A stretch of 64,000 bases of DNA from Vibrio sagamiensis NBRC 104589 (lineage in GTDB: Bacteria > Pseudomonadota > Gammaproteobacteria > Enterobacterales > Vibrionaceae): NCBI RefSeq assembly GCF_007990935.1, contig NZ_BJXJ01000009.1:62001-126000 (forward strand), written 5' to 3'. The notes beneath the pieces are model-generated. The model did no database searches and had not been told where the DNA came from. It saw nothing but the letters and a program-made list of their open reading frames with translations. Made by a program: the position numbers and the translations under genes. Positions 53,771 through 63,499 of the stretch are shown piece after piece; position 1 is the first letter of the stretch, and each line of letters begins with the position of its first letter.

Positions 53771-55234
53771 TTACTGGTCTAATTTACCAACCAAAGATAA
53801 ATCAAAGCTTGCGCCCATGTACTTGAAGTGTGGACGTACTGACAGTGATACTTTGTACCAGCCTGGATCGCCTTCAACATCAGATACATCAACCTTAGCT
53901 GCACGCAGTGGACGACGGCCACGAACTTCTGCTGGTGGGTTCTCTTGATCAGAAACGTATTGACGGATCCATTTGTTTAGTTCGATCTCTAGGTCCGAAC
54001 GCTCTTTCCAAGAACCAATTTGTTCACGTTGTAGCACTTTGATGTAGTGCGCCAAACGGTTAATAATGAACATGTAAGGTAACTGAGTACCAAGCTTGTA
54101 GTTCATTTCCGCTTGCTTATCGCTGAATGCTTTTGGCTTTTGTACTGAGTTTGCAGAGAAGAACGCAGCGTTATCAGAGCCCTTACGCATAGTTAGGGCA
54201 ATGAAGCCTTCTTCTGCTAGCTCGTATTCACGACGGTCAGAAACCAGGATCTCTGTTGGGATCTTAGTTTCGATTTGACCCATAGATTCAAAGTTGTAAA
54301 CCGGCAGATCTTCTACGGTACCACCACTTTGAGGACCAATGATGTTCGGGCACCAACGGTATTTAGCAAAAGACTCACTGATCTTAGATGCTAAAGCGTA
54401 AGCTGAGTTACCCCATAGGTAATTGTCGTGGCTATCTGTTACTTTTTCATCATACTCGAACGCTTTGATCGGGTTATCTTCTACCGAGTAAGGCGAACGT
54501 AGCATGAAGCGTGAAGAACATAGACCAAGGTAACGTGAATCTTCATGATCACGAAGCTTACGCCATTTCGCGTACTGAGGGCCTTCAAATACCGACTGTA
54601 GATCTTTGATATTCGGTAGCTCTTCATAGCTATCTAGACCGAAGAATTTCGCTGAAGCAGATGTGATAAACGGTGCGTGTGACATTGCACCGACATTCGA
54701 CATGTATTCCATTAACTTGATGTCTGGCGTTGAAGCTGACATCGCAAAGTCACAAATAACCGCACCAACTGGTTTACCACCAAATTGACCGTACTCGCGA
54801 GTATAGATTTGTTTGTAAAGACCAGATTTCACCACTTCTGGGGCATCTTCGAAATCTTCAAGAACTTCATCTTTCTTCGCTGAGATCACTTCGATCTGAA
54901 TGTTCTCACGGAAGTTGGTGTGATCCACCAAGTATTTAAGACCACGCCAGCTTGATTCAATCGCTTGTACTTCAGGGTTATGAAGAATAGCATCAACCTG
55001 ATTAGATAACTTTTGGTCAATTTCCGAAATCATCAGGTCAACCAAAGATTGATCGACCTTTTCTGTTGTATTGCTGCTGAGTAATTCGCCGATAAATGCT
55101 TCTACACCACGCTTTGCAACATCAAAACCTTCATCTGTTGGTTTCAAACGCGTTTCGTTTAGAATGCTATCGAGAAGTGAGCCAGACTCAACTGCGGCTA
55201 CTTCTTGTTCTGGAGCTTGTGCTTCTGCCGACAT
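53771..55234 (-). CDS. tssC: T6SS contractile sheath large subunit TssC (VipB)
   Basis: A 487-aa sheath large subunit with very high family conservation: ESSWRGLKYLVDHTNFRENI, YGQFGGKPVGAVICDFAMS, HAPFITSASAKFFGLDSYEE, LGLCSSRFMLRSPY, and IIGPQSGGTVEDLPVYNFES. TssB and TssC assemble the cytoplasmic sheath that drives the Hcp tube. It follows tssB by 8 bp. Confidence 0.98.
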   Translation of the reverse strand: MSAEAQAPEQEVAAVESGSLLDSILNETRLKPTDEGFDVAKRGVEAFIGELLSSNTTEKVDQSLVDLMISEIDQKLSNQVDAILHNPEVQAIESSWRGLKYLVDHTNFRENIQIEVISAKKDEVLEDFEDAPEVVKSGLYKQIYTREYGQFGGKPVGAVICDFAMSASTPDIKLMEYMSNVGAMSHAPFITSASAKFFGLDSYEELPNIKDLQSVFEGPQYAKWRKLRDHEDSRYLGLCSSRFMLRSPYSVEDNPIKAFEYDEKVTDSHDNYLWGNSAYALASKISESFAKYRWCPNIIGPQSGGTVEDLPVYNFESMGQIETKIPTEILVSDRREYELAEEGFIALTMRKGSDNAAFFSANSVQKPKAFSDKQAEMNYKLGTQLPYMFIINRLAHYIKVLQREQIGSWKERSDLEIELNKWIRQYVSDQENPPAEVRGRRPLRAAKVDVSDVEGDPGWYKVSLSVRPHFKYMGASFDLSLVGKLDQ

Positions 55235-55242
55235 GATACCTC

Positions 55243-55749
55243 TTACCCTTCCTTCGCTTCTTGGTCATCACCAATGCTTAATTCTTCCAAAAGTTTCTTT
55301 CTTGCTTCTTCATCTTCAAGCACAGCCGCAATCTTCTTACGGAATGCAGGTACGTTGCCTAGAGGACCTTTCAAAGCCACTAATGCTTCTCGTAATTCAA
55401 GCAAGCCGTTAAGCTCTGGAACACTCTTTGCGATCGCCTCAGGTGAGAAATCTTTCATATCTTGGAAAGTAAGATCAACACTAAGCGGCGTTTCTGGATC
55501 ATCAGAAAGACGGTTGTCAACGCTAATTTTTACATTCGGTGATAAACCATCTAAAACTTCATTGAAGTTGTTTTTATTGATATTGATTGGTGTACGCTCT
55601 TCGATAGGAGTATCATCAGCGCGTGCAGTAAAATCACCCACGACCATCATGCTCAATGGCAATTCTACGTCGTCTTGCGCATCGCCAGTTGATGGAACAT
55701 AACGGATATTAATTCGCTCTTTAGGAGCCACCGAGCCGTCACGAGACAT
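55243..55749 (-). CDS. tssB: T6SS contractile sheath small subunit TssB (VipA)
   Basis: A 168-aa sheath small subunit. INIRYVPSTGDAQDDVELPL, then SMMVVGDFTARADDTPIEER and the long C-terminal helix with LELREALVALKGPLGNVPAF are typical. In systems that have ClpV, disassembly depends on the VipA/VipB interface; clpV itself is not in the window. It pairs with tssC downstream and follows tssA by 27 bp. Confidence 0.97.
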   Translation of the reverse strand: MSRDGSVAPKERINIRYVPSTGDAQDDVELPLSMMVVGDFTARADDTPIEERTPININKNNFNEVLDGLSPNVKISVDNRLSDDPETPLSVDLTFQDMKDFSPEAIAKSVPELNGLLELREALVALKGPLGNVPAFRKKIAAVLEDEEARKKLLEELSIGDDQEAKEG

Positions 55750-55776
55750 ATTAAATTCCTTATTTAACTCTTTAAG

Positions 55777-57396
55777 TTAGCCATAAATGGATTCCCACAT
55801 CTCATATTTCTGAGGAAGAAGATCCTTCTTTTCGAATAACGTATGCAGTGTTACTCGAATCAAATTTTCAAGCTGCATCGAGAGATGAGGTTCCCAATTA
55901 ACCAAATTAAACGCATTGCAAATTTCCCACCCCTTCTCAAGGTACGGTAAACACAATGGATATAATCCAGCCGTTTGGTAAGCTGTTATTAATTGTAAAT
56001 ACAGTATAAATTGGCCTCGACCTGAACTGTCTAAGTCCAGCTTTTGGGCAATTTCTGCTGCAAACTCCCCGAAGTTTTCGAGGGTAATATCCTCCATTGG
56101 CATTGACGCTTCTTCCGAGATAACAACCGTTTTTATCATCGAATGAGAGCCTGAATGAGCAGAACGTTGACTGGCGAGCCAGTTCAATGCTGCTTCATCT
56201 GCAAATGGCATAGAATTTTTAAATGAGAGTTTTTCGATACCAGGAAAAGAATCAACAAAACTCTGGGTTTCTTGCAGAACAGCTTCTGCGGCGTCATTCA
56301 ACCCAAGATTTTTAAGCATTGAATAGACAAGAAAATGTCCTGTTACCCAAAATGGTGAGTAGATCAAAACTTTCTCTAAACGTTTAACAGAATCAATATC
56401 ACTTTCTTGTTGAGCTTTATCGGTATATTCAGCCAGTTGATCTGAGGAAACTGGTGAACCTAATTCCGTCTTACCATTATTACTGGTTGGTAATCCATCT
56501 GTTTCTGCCCAAGTTATATAGCGGTAAATTCGATATGCAAGTGGTTCTGCAGGATTGGCGTTCAACATCACTTCAGCAACTTTGTTTAGTGTTCGCATAG
56601 AAGCCGTTGGCGATGAAAAGTCGGTATCAATATCGACCTGTTTTTGTGGCGTGCTCTGACGTTTAACTGGAGTAGATGCTGACAAATCTGGTTTTTTATC
56701 AACAGGGACTTGCACTTGCACCGGTTTATCATTTTCGGGTTGAAAAACTTCTTTCTGTTGCTCTGGTATTGATTCCAAGACCTCTGAAGTAGCAACCTCT
56801 GAAACGGTTGCTGATGGATTAACTGATGGCTGTCTAACCTCTTCACTTGCACCTAGCGCGGCTCGCTGAGCTAAGGTATTCAGCTTACCTCGAATAGCAA
56901 AGAAGTCTGTTTCTGAATCTGGGTACAATTCATCGAATTTACCTTGCACAGAACCGATAAGTTTCACGCAATCATTAATAACATCACTTGAGGGTAGACT
57001 TTGTTCCAGTTGTTGAACCACCAGTTCAAATTGTTCACTTAGCCATAAAATTGCCGAATCTCGGGCACGCTTTCGGGTAGGATAAAGGTGACTTTCAAAT
57101 TCATTTAATGCCCCATTAAAAAGCGACAAACCTCGATGAAAACCTTGCAACCCCTCTTCTTCTAACAAAGCACGAATTAAATAACACAGTGCTTTGATGT
57201 CTTTACTATGGTGCTCTAGAACTTCAACGGCATGATCTTTGACTACCTGCCAATCTACTGTCTCACCGAATAATGAACCAAATTTTTTTACTTCGGACTC
57301 CATCATTTCATAACAGAATTCGTATTTCGCATCTTCACCTACAGGTTGAGACTCTGAAATAGGTGCTAATAAACGCTCAATATCAACAACAGACAT
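55777..57396 (-). CDS. tssA: T6SS protein TssA (ImpA family, VasJ-type C-terminus)
   Basis: A 539-aa protein with an N-terminal ImpA-related domain: LLAPISESQPVGEDAKYE, VLEHHSKDIKALCYLIRALL, and FESHLYPTRKRARDSAILWL. A Pro/Gln/Val-rich linker (~200-265) and a VasJ-type C-terminal helical domain (RIYRYITWAETDGLPTSNNG onward) follow. TssA proteins guide baseplate docking and tube/sheath growth. This is the second ImpA-type protein in the cluster besides VasL. It starts 3 bp after the kinase gene. Confidence 0.94.
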   Translation of the reverse strand: MSVVDIERLLAPISESQPVGEDAKYEFCYEMMESEVKKFGSLFGETVDWQVVKDHAVEVLEHHSKDIKALCYLIRALLEEEGLQGFHRGLSLFNGALNEFESHLYPTRKRARDSAILWLSEQFELVVQQLEQSLPSSDVINDCVKLIGSVQGKFDELYPDSETDFFAIRGKLNTLAQRAALGASEEVRQPSVNPSATVSEVATSEVLESIPEQQKEVFQPENDKPVQVQVPVDKKPDLSASTPVKRQSTPQKQVDIDTDFSSPTASMRTLNKVAEVMLNANPAEPLAYRIYRYITWAETDGLPTSNNGKTELGSPVSSDQLAEYTDKAQQESDIDSVKRLEKVLIYSPFWVTGHFLVYSMLKNLGLNDAAEAVLQETQSFVDSFPGIEKLSFKNSMPFADEAALNWLASQRSAHSGSHSMIKTVVISEEASMPMEDITLENFGEFAAEIAQKLDLDSSGRGQFILYLQLITAYQTAGLYPLCLPYLEKGWEICNAFNLVNWEPHLSMQLENLIRVTLHTLFEKKDLLPQKYEMWESIYG

Positions 57397-57399
57397 ACA

Positions 57400-59403
57400 T
57401 TAGCTCCTAGTTTGTTTTCGGTAGTCATTAAGTGCTCGTTGGACTGCAATTGCACCTCGTGCTGGTTGCGTACGCTGATGAGCTTGATTAATCGACTCAT
57501 TGGCTCTGTATTCAAGTATCGCTGTTATATCATTGAATTTATTAATATCATAACGTTCAAGATCGCTTAGTGAGTCATACAGCTTTTGCTTATCGAATAA
57601 CGATTTTTCATTTAAGGTGTTGTATAAAATGAAGACACTTCTGGCAATGATCAGTTCTTTAATCTTGGTGTTAATTTCTTCGCTCTCACCAAAATAGCTC
57701 CTGGCGAATTTAGCTTCCTGAATGGCTTTAGTATAAAAATGTGAGTTCGCATTTTCTTCTATCGACTGGTAAATGCGCTCCGTCACTTTTTGTGGCAGAA
57801 CATGGCTATAAAAATACGCCTCAGATTGCTTTAGTTGCCATGTGGCTCGTACTTCTTTTGCCGCAAGTTCAGATTCACCACGTAAGATTAAATCTGCAAT
57901 CTGTTTTTCTTTGCTACCCGCAATTTCAGACAGTTTTGTTGATGCAATAGAGGCCGAGTTGAGGCCTGACATGACTTTAGTAAAGCTCTTTTGTGCATTA
58001 GGCGCTAACTCCGCATCTTTGACGAGACTTACTTTGAGATTCACCAACTCTTTACGCAACTTCACCAGTGATTTAGGCAAATCATCGGCCAGTTTTTGAT
58101 AAGAGGAAACCTGTTCTTGGTGACTCTCAAAACGTTCATTAAGCTTTGCCTGCTGAACTTGATAAGCCTTACGATAGGGTTCCGTGATTAGCATATTGTT
58201 GGTCATATCCGCCAAAGCGTGTTCTATATCCCAAGGAGCTTGTGCCAAAAAAGATGCCGTTTGCGCTGGTTTGATTGTTGAGTTTAACGAGTCTTGCGTC
58301 AGCGTAAAACTCGGTTCAGATTTTACAATGGCTTTCCATTCCGGCTGACTTTGCTGATACAGATAATTACCAGTAATCGCACAAACGCTCAAAGCTAAAC
58401 ACGCTTCTAATACTTTGAACCGGCCGTATCCCACTTTATCTTGTGGTTTACAGTGAGTAAGTAAAAGATCAGCATTACGTAAGCTACTGAATATCGGAGC
58501 ATTAGATTGAGAGTCAATCGCTTGAGTATCTATTCGAGCCAATTGCTGAGCAAAAGATATTGCGGTATAGCCATGTCCACGTGGGTTATTGATTACTTCT
58601 TTAAGCAATTTCCAAGAATGGTTAGGAATCAAACCAGGACGTTTACGCCCTTTAATTTCTTTATGCCAAGCATCGCCAAAAATAGACCCCAAAAATAAGT
58701 GTCCAGTCAATAATGCTAATGAATAAACATCATCCTGAGGCTGAGTATTACCAGTCTCTAAATAGACTGGTGATGCGTAGTTTAGACTGGCTTCTGCATG
58801 AGCTTCGCTCTCGCCAATATAGCGTGCAGCACCAAAATCAATCAGTTTGACATGATCTCCATCGCTAACCAGAATATTTGATGGCTTGATATCGAGGTGA
58901 CAGATACCTCTTGTATGCATAAACTCAAGGGCACCTGCCAATTGGTACACTAACCAAGCAATATGATCGTGACGAAAACCCTTATTGCTGTAGCGTTGCA
59001 TCTTCTCAGCAAGAGACTCACCTTGAATCCACTCATACATCAAGTATGGGCGCTCAAAGTCATTACTGACTTTAATAAACTCCGCGACGCTTGGGTGCTG
59101 TGACAACTCTAACCGACTGGCTTCATTAAGCAGCATTGTACTGCTAATATTGGGCGCCTCTTCATTGACAACCTTGCAGCATAGTTGTTTTTCAGGCTCA
59201 CCTTTTTTAGCCAGATGATAAACTGTCGTCCTGCCGTTGTTTGAAGGAAGAGTGTCTAGTACATCGAATTGTGAAAAAAGAACATATTCGAGCTTTGGCT
59301 TATTATTTTTAGCCACCCTTTTTTGATTTAGTTTCTTTTTTTCAATGGCTTTAACAACCAATTGGTTTATATACCCATTAGCTGTTTCTTGCTTATCAGA
59401 CAC
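57400..59403 (-). CDS. T6SS-associated Ser/Thr protein kinase (PpkA-like)
   Basis: A 667-aa membrane kinase. The Hanks-type N-terminal domain has K77 (CCKVV), E94 (helix C), the catalytic loop HLDIKPSN at 169-176 with D171, and DFG at 189-191. The glycine loop is degenerate (LPSNNGRTTVYHL). A membrane helix lies at 331-349, followed by a long helical periplasmic region (~350-667) rich in Gln, Lys and Glu. PpkA-type kinases trigger T6SS activity by phosphorylating FHA proteins. The FHA gene at 42115-43809 is the likely target; no PppA phosphatase is seen here. The gene precedes tssA by 3 bp. Confidence 0.92.
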   Translation of the reverse strand: MSDKQETANGYINQLVVKAIEKKKLNQKRVAKNNKPKLEYVLFSQFDVLDTLPSNNGRTTVYHLAKKGEPEKQLCCKVVNEEAPNISSTMLLNEASRLELSQHPSVAEFIKVSNDFERPYLMYEWIQGESLAEKMQRYSNKGFRHDHIAWLVYQLAGALEFMHTRGICHLDIKPSNILVSDGDHVKLIDFGAARYIGESEAHAEASLNYASPVYLETGNTQPQDDVYSLALLTGHLFLGSIFGDAWHKEIKGRKRPGLIPNHSWKLLKEVINNPRGHGYTAISFAQQLARIDTQAIDSQSNAPIFSSLRNADLLLTHCKPQDKVGYGRFKVLEACLALSVCAITGNYLYQQSQPEWKAIVKSEPSFTLTQDSLNSTIKPAQTASFLAQAPWDIEHALADMTNNMLITEPYRKAYQVQQAKLNERFESHQEQVSSYQKLADDLPKSLVKLRKELVNLKVSLVKDAELAPNAQKSFTKVMSGLNSASIASTKLSEIAGSKEKQIADLILRGESELAAKEVRATWQLKQSEAYFYSHVLPQKVTERIYQSIEENANSHFYTKAIQEAKFARSYFGESEEINTKIKELIIARSVFILYNTLNEKSLFDKQKLYDSLSDLERYDINKFNDITAILEYRANESINQAHQRTQPARGAIAVQRALNDYRKQTRS

Positions 59404-59461
59404 TGCTTAGCACTCTTCTATCGAACAAGTATTATTAATGTTAGATGATATTTGTTAGTAC

Positions 59462-59707
59462 ATGCTTGTATCAATAGTAGTTTTAAAAAAGGACACTAAA
59501 TCTAGAACTTTAGTTATTATTACTAATATATTCCTTGCTTATTGCTTCGCTTTAACTGCCTTTGTGCTTCTCTATTTATGTCATAAAATGGAGACGTTAA
59601 ATCACTATAAAAATATACCTCAAGATCTACTCTCCAGTCGGCATCATGAAACTAAATTGAATACCCCTAAAGCAACTCAAAGTGCTTGGAAATATATTCT
59701 TACATAG
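59462..59707 (+). CDS. Possible small single-helix membrane protein
   Basis: An 81-aa frame on the plus strand between the leftward kinase and ketosynthase-like genes. It has a basic start and one clear hydrophobic helix (TLVIITNIFLAYCFALTAFV, then LLYLC), then a polar tail. No good ribosome site is seen and its 3' end overlaps the neighbouring leftward gene by 8 bp. It could be real, as the gap is otherwise empty, or spurious. Confidence 0.3.
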   Translation: MLVSIVVLKKDTKSRTLVIITNIFLAYCFALTAFVLLYLCHKMETLNHYKNIPQDLLSSRHHETKLNTPKATQSAWKYILT

Positions 59708-60653
59708 CTCGTAATTGAATGAATGCTTTGTCACCACTTGGGTCAAAAGTCAAAAGTGATGCAGGGTGATGACCTTGATGATACTGAGCTGCAAAACCTA
59801 CGAGAGCAAGGGTTGAGCCACTTCCCATTGTTCCCCAAAGTTCATTAATTAAGGTAGGTTCTTCTGGGTTGATAAATCGTTCAGCTTTTGCTCCAAGTGC
59901 AAAACCATAGTCTTCACTATGATCTCTTAAGTTTGACATGTCTGTATAAGGTTCACCGAAACTTGCCAGTTTTTTTGCTGCTCTTTGCACCAAGCGAAAC
60001 ATACCACGCCGATCTTGTGTCTCAATCTCAGTATCTAAATAACTGATTTCTGCTTTAGGCTTAAGCCTTAACGTTTCAATAATATTTCGACGACCAAGAA
60101 TTAATCCGGCTCCACCTTCACTCGGTATCAAGCCCCATGGATTATAAGTACTCACAACTTTTTGTTGTTCAATTAACTGTTCCAATGATTCAACCATTGA
60201 ATCAAGTGAAATACACATGAGAGCATCGTACTTATCCAGTGCTTTTAGCGTCTGGATAAGAAACTGAGGCCCACTGACATGAAAAACCTCTATCAAAGAA
60301 ATAAAGTCTGCATAAGTGCTTTCCTCTAGCCATTTCTGCATTTTCAATAGTGGAATCGAAGATGGCACTGAGATCATTAAAGGCGCAGGTTTAAGAACTC
60401 GGGGCATTTGAAGCAGCAGAGAATCAAGAATGATACTGGTTAATTCACAAACTTTTTCAAACGGATCTTGGGATTGGGTATATTCAATTTTTGTAAATGA
60501 GAATCGCTCAACCCCACCATGGATATTGTATTGATCAAACAAACCTAAATCCGCTTTTGACACTGCTGTCGCGACGTTAAGGTTCATCCCTGTTGGTGTG
60601 ACAACTTCACAACCTAATACATAACGCCCTGTTGAATTAAACATCGATTGCAT
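59700..60653 (-). CDS. Ketosynthase (thiolase-fold)-like T6SS accessory protein
   Basis: A 317-aa protein with weak but recognisable beta-ketoacyl-synthase fold elements: VLGCEVVTPTGMNLNVATAV at the start, PSEGGAGLILGRR (the GEGAG-like strand) near residue 187, and LWGTMGSGSTLALVGFA at the C-terminal glycine helix. The usual catalytic Cys-His-His triad is not evident, so it is probably not an active synthase. Genes of this kind occur beside DUF2169 in T6SS clusters and are suspected adaptors in effector loading. It overlaps the DUF2169 gene by 17 bp. Confidence 0.78.
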   Translation of the reverse strand: MQSMFNSTGRYVLGCEVVTPTGMNLNVATAVSKADLGLFDQYNIHGGVERFSFTKIEYTQSQDPFEKVCELTSIILDSLLLQMPRVLKPAPLMISVPSSIPLLKMQKWLEESTYADFISLIEVFHVSGPQFLIQTLKALDKYDALMCISLDSMVESLEQLIEQQKVVSTYNPWGLIPSEGGAGLILGRRNIIETLRLKPKAEISYLDTEIETQDRRGMFRLVQRAAKKLASFGEPYTDMSNLRDHSEDYGFALGAKAERFINPEEPTLINELWGTMGSGSTLALVGFAAQYHQGHHPASLLTFDPSGDKAFIQLRAM

Positions 60654-61629
60654 CCTTAGATTGTGATTTTACTTCTGTCGATACCAATAAATGTTCCCTG
60701 CCTTGACAAGGAAATACCGCGGTATAACTCAGCGAAATTTGTTTGGTTTCAGTATCTGCAAAGATAGTATAAACCGGCATAGCTGCCTGCTCTTGGCCAT
60801 CTTTAAAAGTCGCAATAGCGATATATTTTTCATCTGGAATGCGAAAAGCAATAGTGTCATTATGACAGAAGCCACTCATCATCAAACGCTCCCCTCCAGA
60901 CACATAGCCTTTACACTGTTGGTCTTGCGGGGCACTCTGATTGAATTTGACATCAAAATCTAGAGGAAGTATAGGTTTACGATTTTCTAGCCAATCTTGG
61001 TCAAACGTGCCCGCTAATTTTTGCCTTTGTGCGAAAAAAGGAGGAATAGCACCAAAACCTGCGACACGAGCTTGGCTAGATGAAGGGCTCCATGTTTCAC
61101 CTAGGTAAAATATAGAAGGGACCTTTTGTTGTAAAAGTTCAATAGTTGACTCTGCAACACCACCACCAATTCGATTATCAAAGCCACCACCAACAGCACA
61201 TGTATAATCAATATCTTTTTCAATAAATGCCAATGGCAAACTGACGGTAATGCTGCCACCATGCTCAACCCAAACACGCTCACCATGTACTGCTATAGTT
61301 TTGTCGATATGGCCATCAAGTAAAACTCGACATTCTTGGTACGTAACTGGTTTTTTACCATAGCTCCGAGCTTTACCATGGATCAATACATCTGTATTTT
61401 CCTTAAAAAAAGCAAACTCATGGTCCACTTTCAATGCAGAAAAGCCTTCTTCTCCTAAATATTGTGGACCATCAAAAATTTCACAATCCACTAAGTTTTG
61501 CCACTGACCATCGTTAAATTGCCATGTTTGTTTGCCAACCACTACCCACACTTCTTCACCCTGTTCGTTACGCTGGAATCGGCCTTTAAGTGAGAGTTGA
61601 GGATGGGGTTCAATATCCCACAATTGCAT
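60637..61629 (-). CDS. DUF2169-family T6SS accessory/adaptor protein
   Basis: A 330-aa DUF2169 protein with VWVVVGKQTWQFNDGQW near the N-terminus, ALKVDHEFAFFKENTDVLIH, AFIEKDIDYTCAVGGG, and ARVAGFGAIPPFFAQRQKLA with LPLDFDVKFNQSAPQDQQ. DUF2169 proteins are known or suspected T6SS adaptors that load effectors onto VgrG/PAAR. It overlaps both neighbours, which fits a co-translated loading module. The nearby vgrG makes VgrG-linked cargo the likely client. Confidence 0.9.
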   Translation of the reverse strand: MQLWDIEPHPQLSLKGRFQRNEQGEEVWVVVGKQTWQFNDGQWQNLVDCEIFDGPQYLGEEGFSALKVDHEFAFFKENTDVLIHGKARSYGKKPVTYQECRVLLDGHIDKTIAVHGERVWVEHGGSITVSLPLAFIEKDIDYTCAVGGGFDNRIGGGVAESTIELLQQKVPSIFYLGETWSPSSSQARVAGFGAIPPFFAQRQKLAGTFDQDWLENRKPILPLDFDVKFNQSAPQDQQCKGYVSGGERLMMSGFCHNDTIAFRIPDEKYIAIATFKDGQEQAAMPVYTIFADTETKQISLSYTAVFPCQGREHLLVSTEVKSQSKDAIDV

Positions 61630-62929
61630 TGCTGTTCCTTAAATTAAATCTTTCGCGTGCTGAAGGTACTGACTTTAAATTATGAAAAACCCATTCTTGC
61701 TGGAAGACTGGCATTACCATATTCCAGGAGATGAAAGCCCTAGATTGGATGCACAATTGTCTCCATAACCATTGACGAAAAGTGTCGTGGATATCGGAGT
61801 TCTGCATCGCCATCAACGTGGAGTCAAAACTGAGTTCGTAACCAAGCCGACTTGGTAGGTTTTGTTTAAACTCTTCCTCCTCAAGCCAAACTTGTAGAAG
61901 CTGAATCACTTCTTCCCATTCAAATTCAATACCTATTTGATTAGGTTTGCATGGTAAATAATTGCCAAAAACAACATAAAGAGCATGAACCCAGACTTCG
62001 CCATCAAACTCATCTAATGTCACTAGATGTTCAATAATTTCTGGTACTAGGCTCGTCTCCCCACACAACATAAAATCATAAGGCGCCTGTTCTGAGTGAA
62101 CATTAAATGCTGAAAATTCCTCTAGGCCCAATAACTTGCCATAAGTAAGCACTTGTTTGGAAGGAAGGCCGTTTGGATCGGTTCCAAAATGTTGTCTGAA
62201 CCATGTGTTTTTATCCTGTTTAGTCAACAAACGTTCAAATAGATACTGCTCTCCTTGCGCGTTATCATTTACCCATTCAATCGCTTCTTTAACATCATTT
62301 TTTGCCAACAAAGGATAGGCAAGATTCGCCGAAATAATGCCTTCTCTTAGCCAACGTTTAGTCAATGATATACTTAATGTATGCCGTATTTGCAGACACT
62401 CAAAATAGCGTAAACTCGCAGGTGTCTTACCTTCAATTAACTCCACCAAAACTTGGTCAATATTAACTAACTGCGACTGCGCAATTATCAAGTTTGCAGT
62501 ATTTTTCTCTAACTCATTGAGTTGACTCAAACCACATAATAAATTATCAAGCTCAGCACCGAATTCAGGCTGTAACATTAACCATACATAGATTTCCGGT
62601 TGAACGTTTTTCTGCGTATAGATTAAGCCAGGAGCGAGCTTATAGAAGGCTAAATAAACTTGTTTTAACTCTTCCATTTTACGTTCAATTAAACGTAAAT
62701 AATTGTGCTCTCGACTCGGGTAACCACGTTTAAATAATTGCACTCTCTGTTTCAGCAAAAAGGAAAAACTTTCAGAAGCAGTATTCAGTTTTTCTTCACA
62801 AAAGTATAAATATGCTTCTGTAAGAGTAGACAAGTCATCTATCGCTTTTTCAGAAAGCTCTAATGCATTTTCAACCTGTTTTTGGTCAATCGATGCTTTA
62901 ACCTGTTCGACACTAATTTTCTGTCGCAT
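61610..62929 (-). CDS. T6SS-linked helical-repeat protein (HEAT-like)
   Basis: A 439-aa protein that is almost entirely alpha-helical, with segments such as ASLRYFECLQIRHTLSISLT, REGIISANLAYPLLAKNDVK and QYLFERLLTKQD, compatible with HEAT/TPR-like scaffolding. It resembles the conserved hypothetical proteins found with DUF2169 in T6SS clusters. It overlaps the DUF2169 gene by 20 bp and lies 84 bp from the DUF6484 gene. No catalytic motif is visible; a scaffold or chaperone role is inferred. Confidence 0.7.
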   Translation of the reverse strand: MRQKISVEQVKASIDQKQVENALELSEKAIDDLSTLTEAYLYFCEEKLNTASESFSFLLKQRVQLFKRGYPSREHNYLRLIERKMEELKQVYLAFYKLAPGLIYTQKNVQPEIYVWLMLQPEFGAELDNLLCGLSQLNELEKNTANLIIAQSQLVNIDQVLVELIEGKTPASLRYFECLQIRHTLSISLTKRWLREGIISANLAYPLLAKNDVKEAIEWVNDNAQGEQYLFERLLTKQDKNTWFRQHFGTDPNGLPSKQVLTYGKLLGLEEFSAFNVHSEQAPYDFMLCGETSLVPEIIEHLVTLDEFDGEVWVHALYVVFGNYLPCKPNQIGIEFEWEEVIQLLQVWLEEEEFKQNLPSRLGYELSFDSTLMAMQNSDIHDTFRQWLWRQLCIQSRAFISWNMVMPVFQQEWVFHNLKSVPSARERFNLRNSNAIVGY

Positions 62930-63013
62930 ATCTTATTCAAGCTCCAAGTTTATTTTGAATAATATACCCTACTGTTCTCAAGTTTTTGGGTATAAATATC
63001 TTTCATTTGGGGA

Positions 63014-63499
63014 TCAATTGATTGCAACCGTGCCTCCTTGTATTTTTTGCGTTTTTTCTGCCTGAGAAGTCACGTATTTTCCTTTTGTTATCACGCGCCC
63101 GTCTCGACCACTATACCGAGTTTCCGTTTCCCCGCTTCTAACAATCAGTTCTTGTTCGGTTTCAATCACCATCTTTTTGGCTCGTATGATGAATTCCTCT
63201 GGCTGAACCAGCATAGAAAATACAATGTCTGTAACCACAGGCAGACTGATATCATTATCCAAGAACTCTATTCGACAATGCATATTGTTATCGATTGCTA
63301 TCTGCAATTCTTCTCGTTTAAACAAGCGACTCAGCCTTGCTGTCAGTGGTTTCTTAAATGGATTACCTTCAAAGTCCACACGAACAGTAGCTGTTGACGG
63401 ATTAATACTAATTATCTTGCCAAAACGCGAAAAGCAAGCCGAAGTTTCGGCTTGCTCTTGTGTAATGATCTCTGTAGTAAGAGTCTGTTTTTCCATCAT
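63014..63499 (-). CDS. DUF6484-like VgrG-associated protein
   Basis: A 161-aa protein. The first half, SRFGKIISINPSTATVRVDF, then NPFKKPLTARLSRLF and MHCRIEFLDNDISLPVVTDI, is a small beta-barrel resembling DUF6484 and the OB-like domain of phage/VgrG spikes. The second half (EFIIRAKKMVIETEQELIVR onward) has beta-helix-like repeats and ends GGTVAIN. The neighbouring VgrG ends GGSVAIN, so the two share a C-terminal tail. It overlaps the vgrG stop codon (TAATG), implying coupled synthesis. It may bind the spike tip or PAAR protein. The DUF name is from memory. Confidence 0.75.
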   Translation of the reverse strand: MMEKQTLTTEIITQEQAETSACFSRFGKIISINPSTATVRVDFEGNPFKKPLTARLSRLFKREELQIAIDNNMHCRIEFLDNDISLPVVTDIVFSMLVQPEEFIIRAKKMVIETEQELIVRSGETETRYSGRDGRVITKGKYVTSQAEKTQKIQGGTVAIN

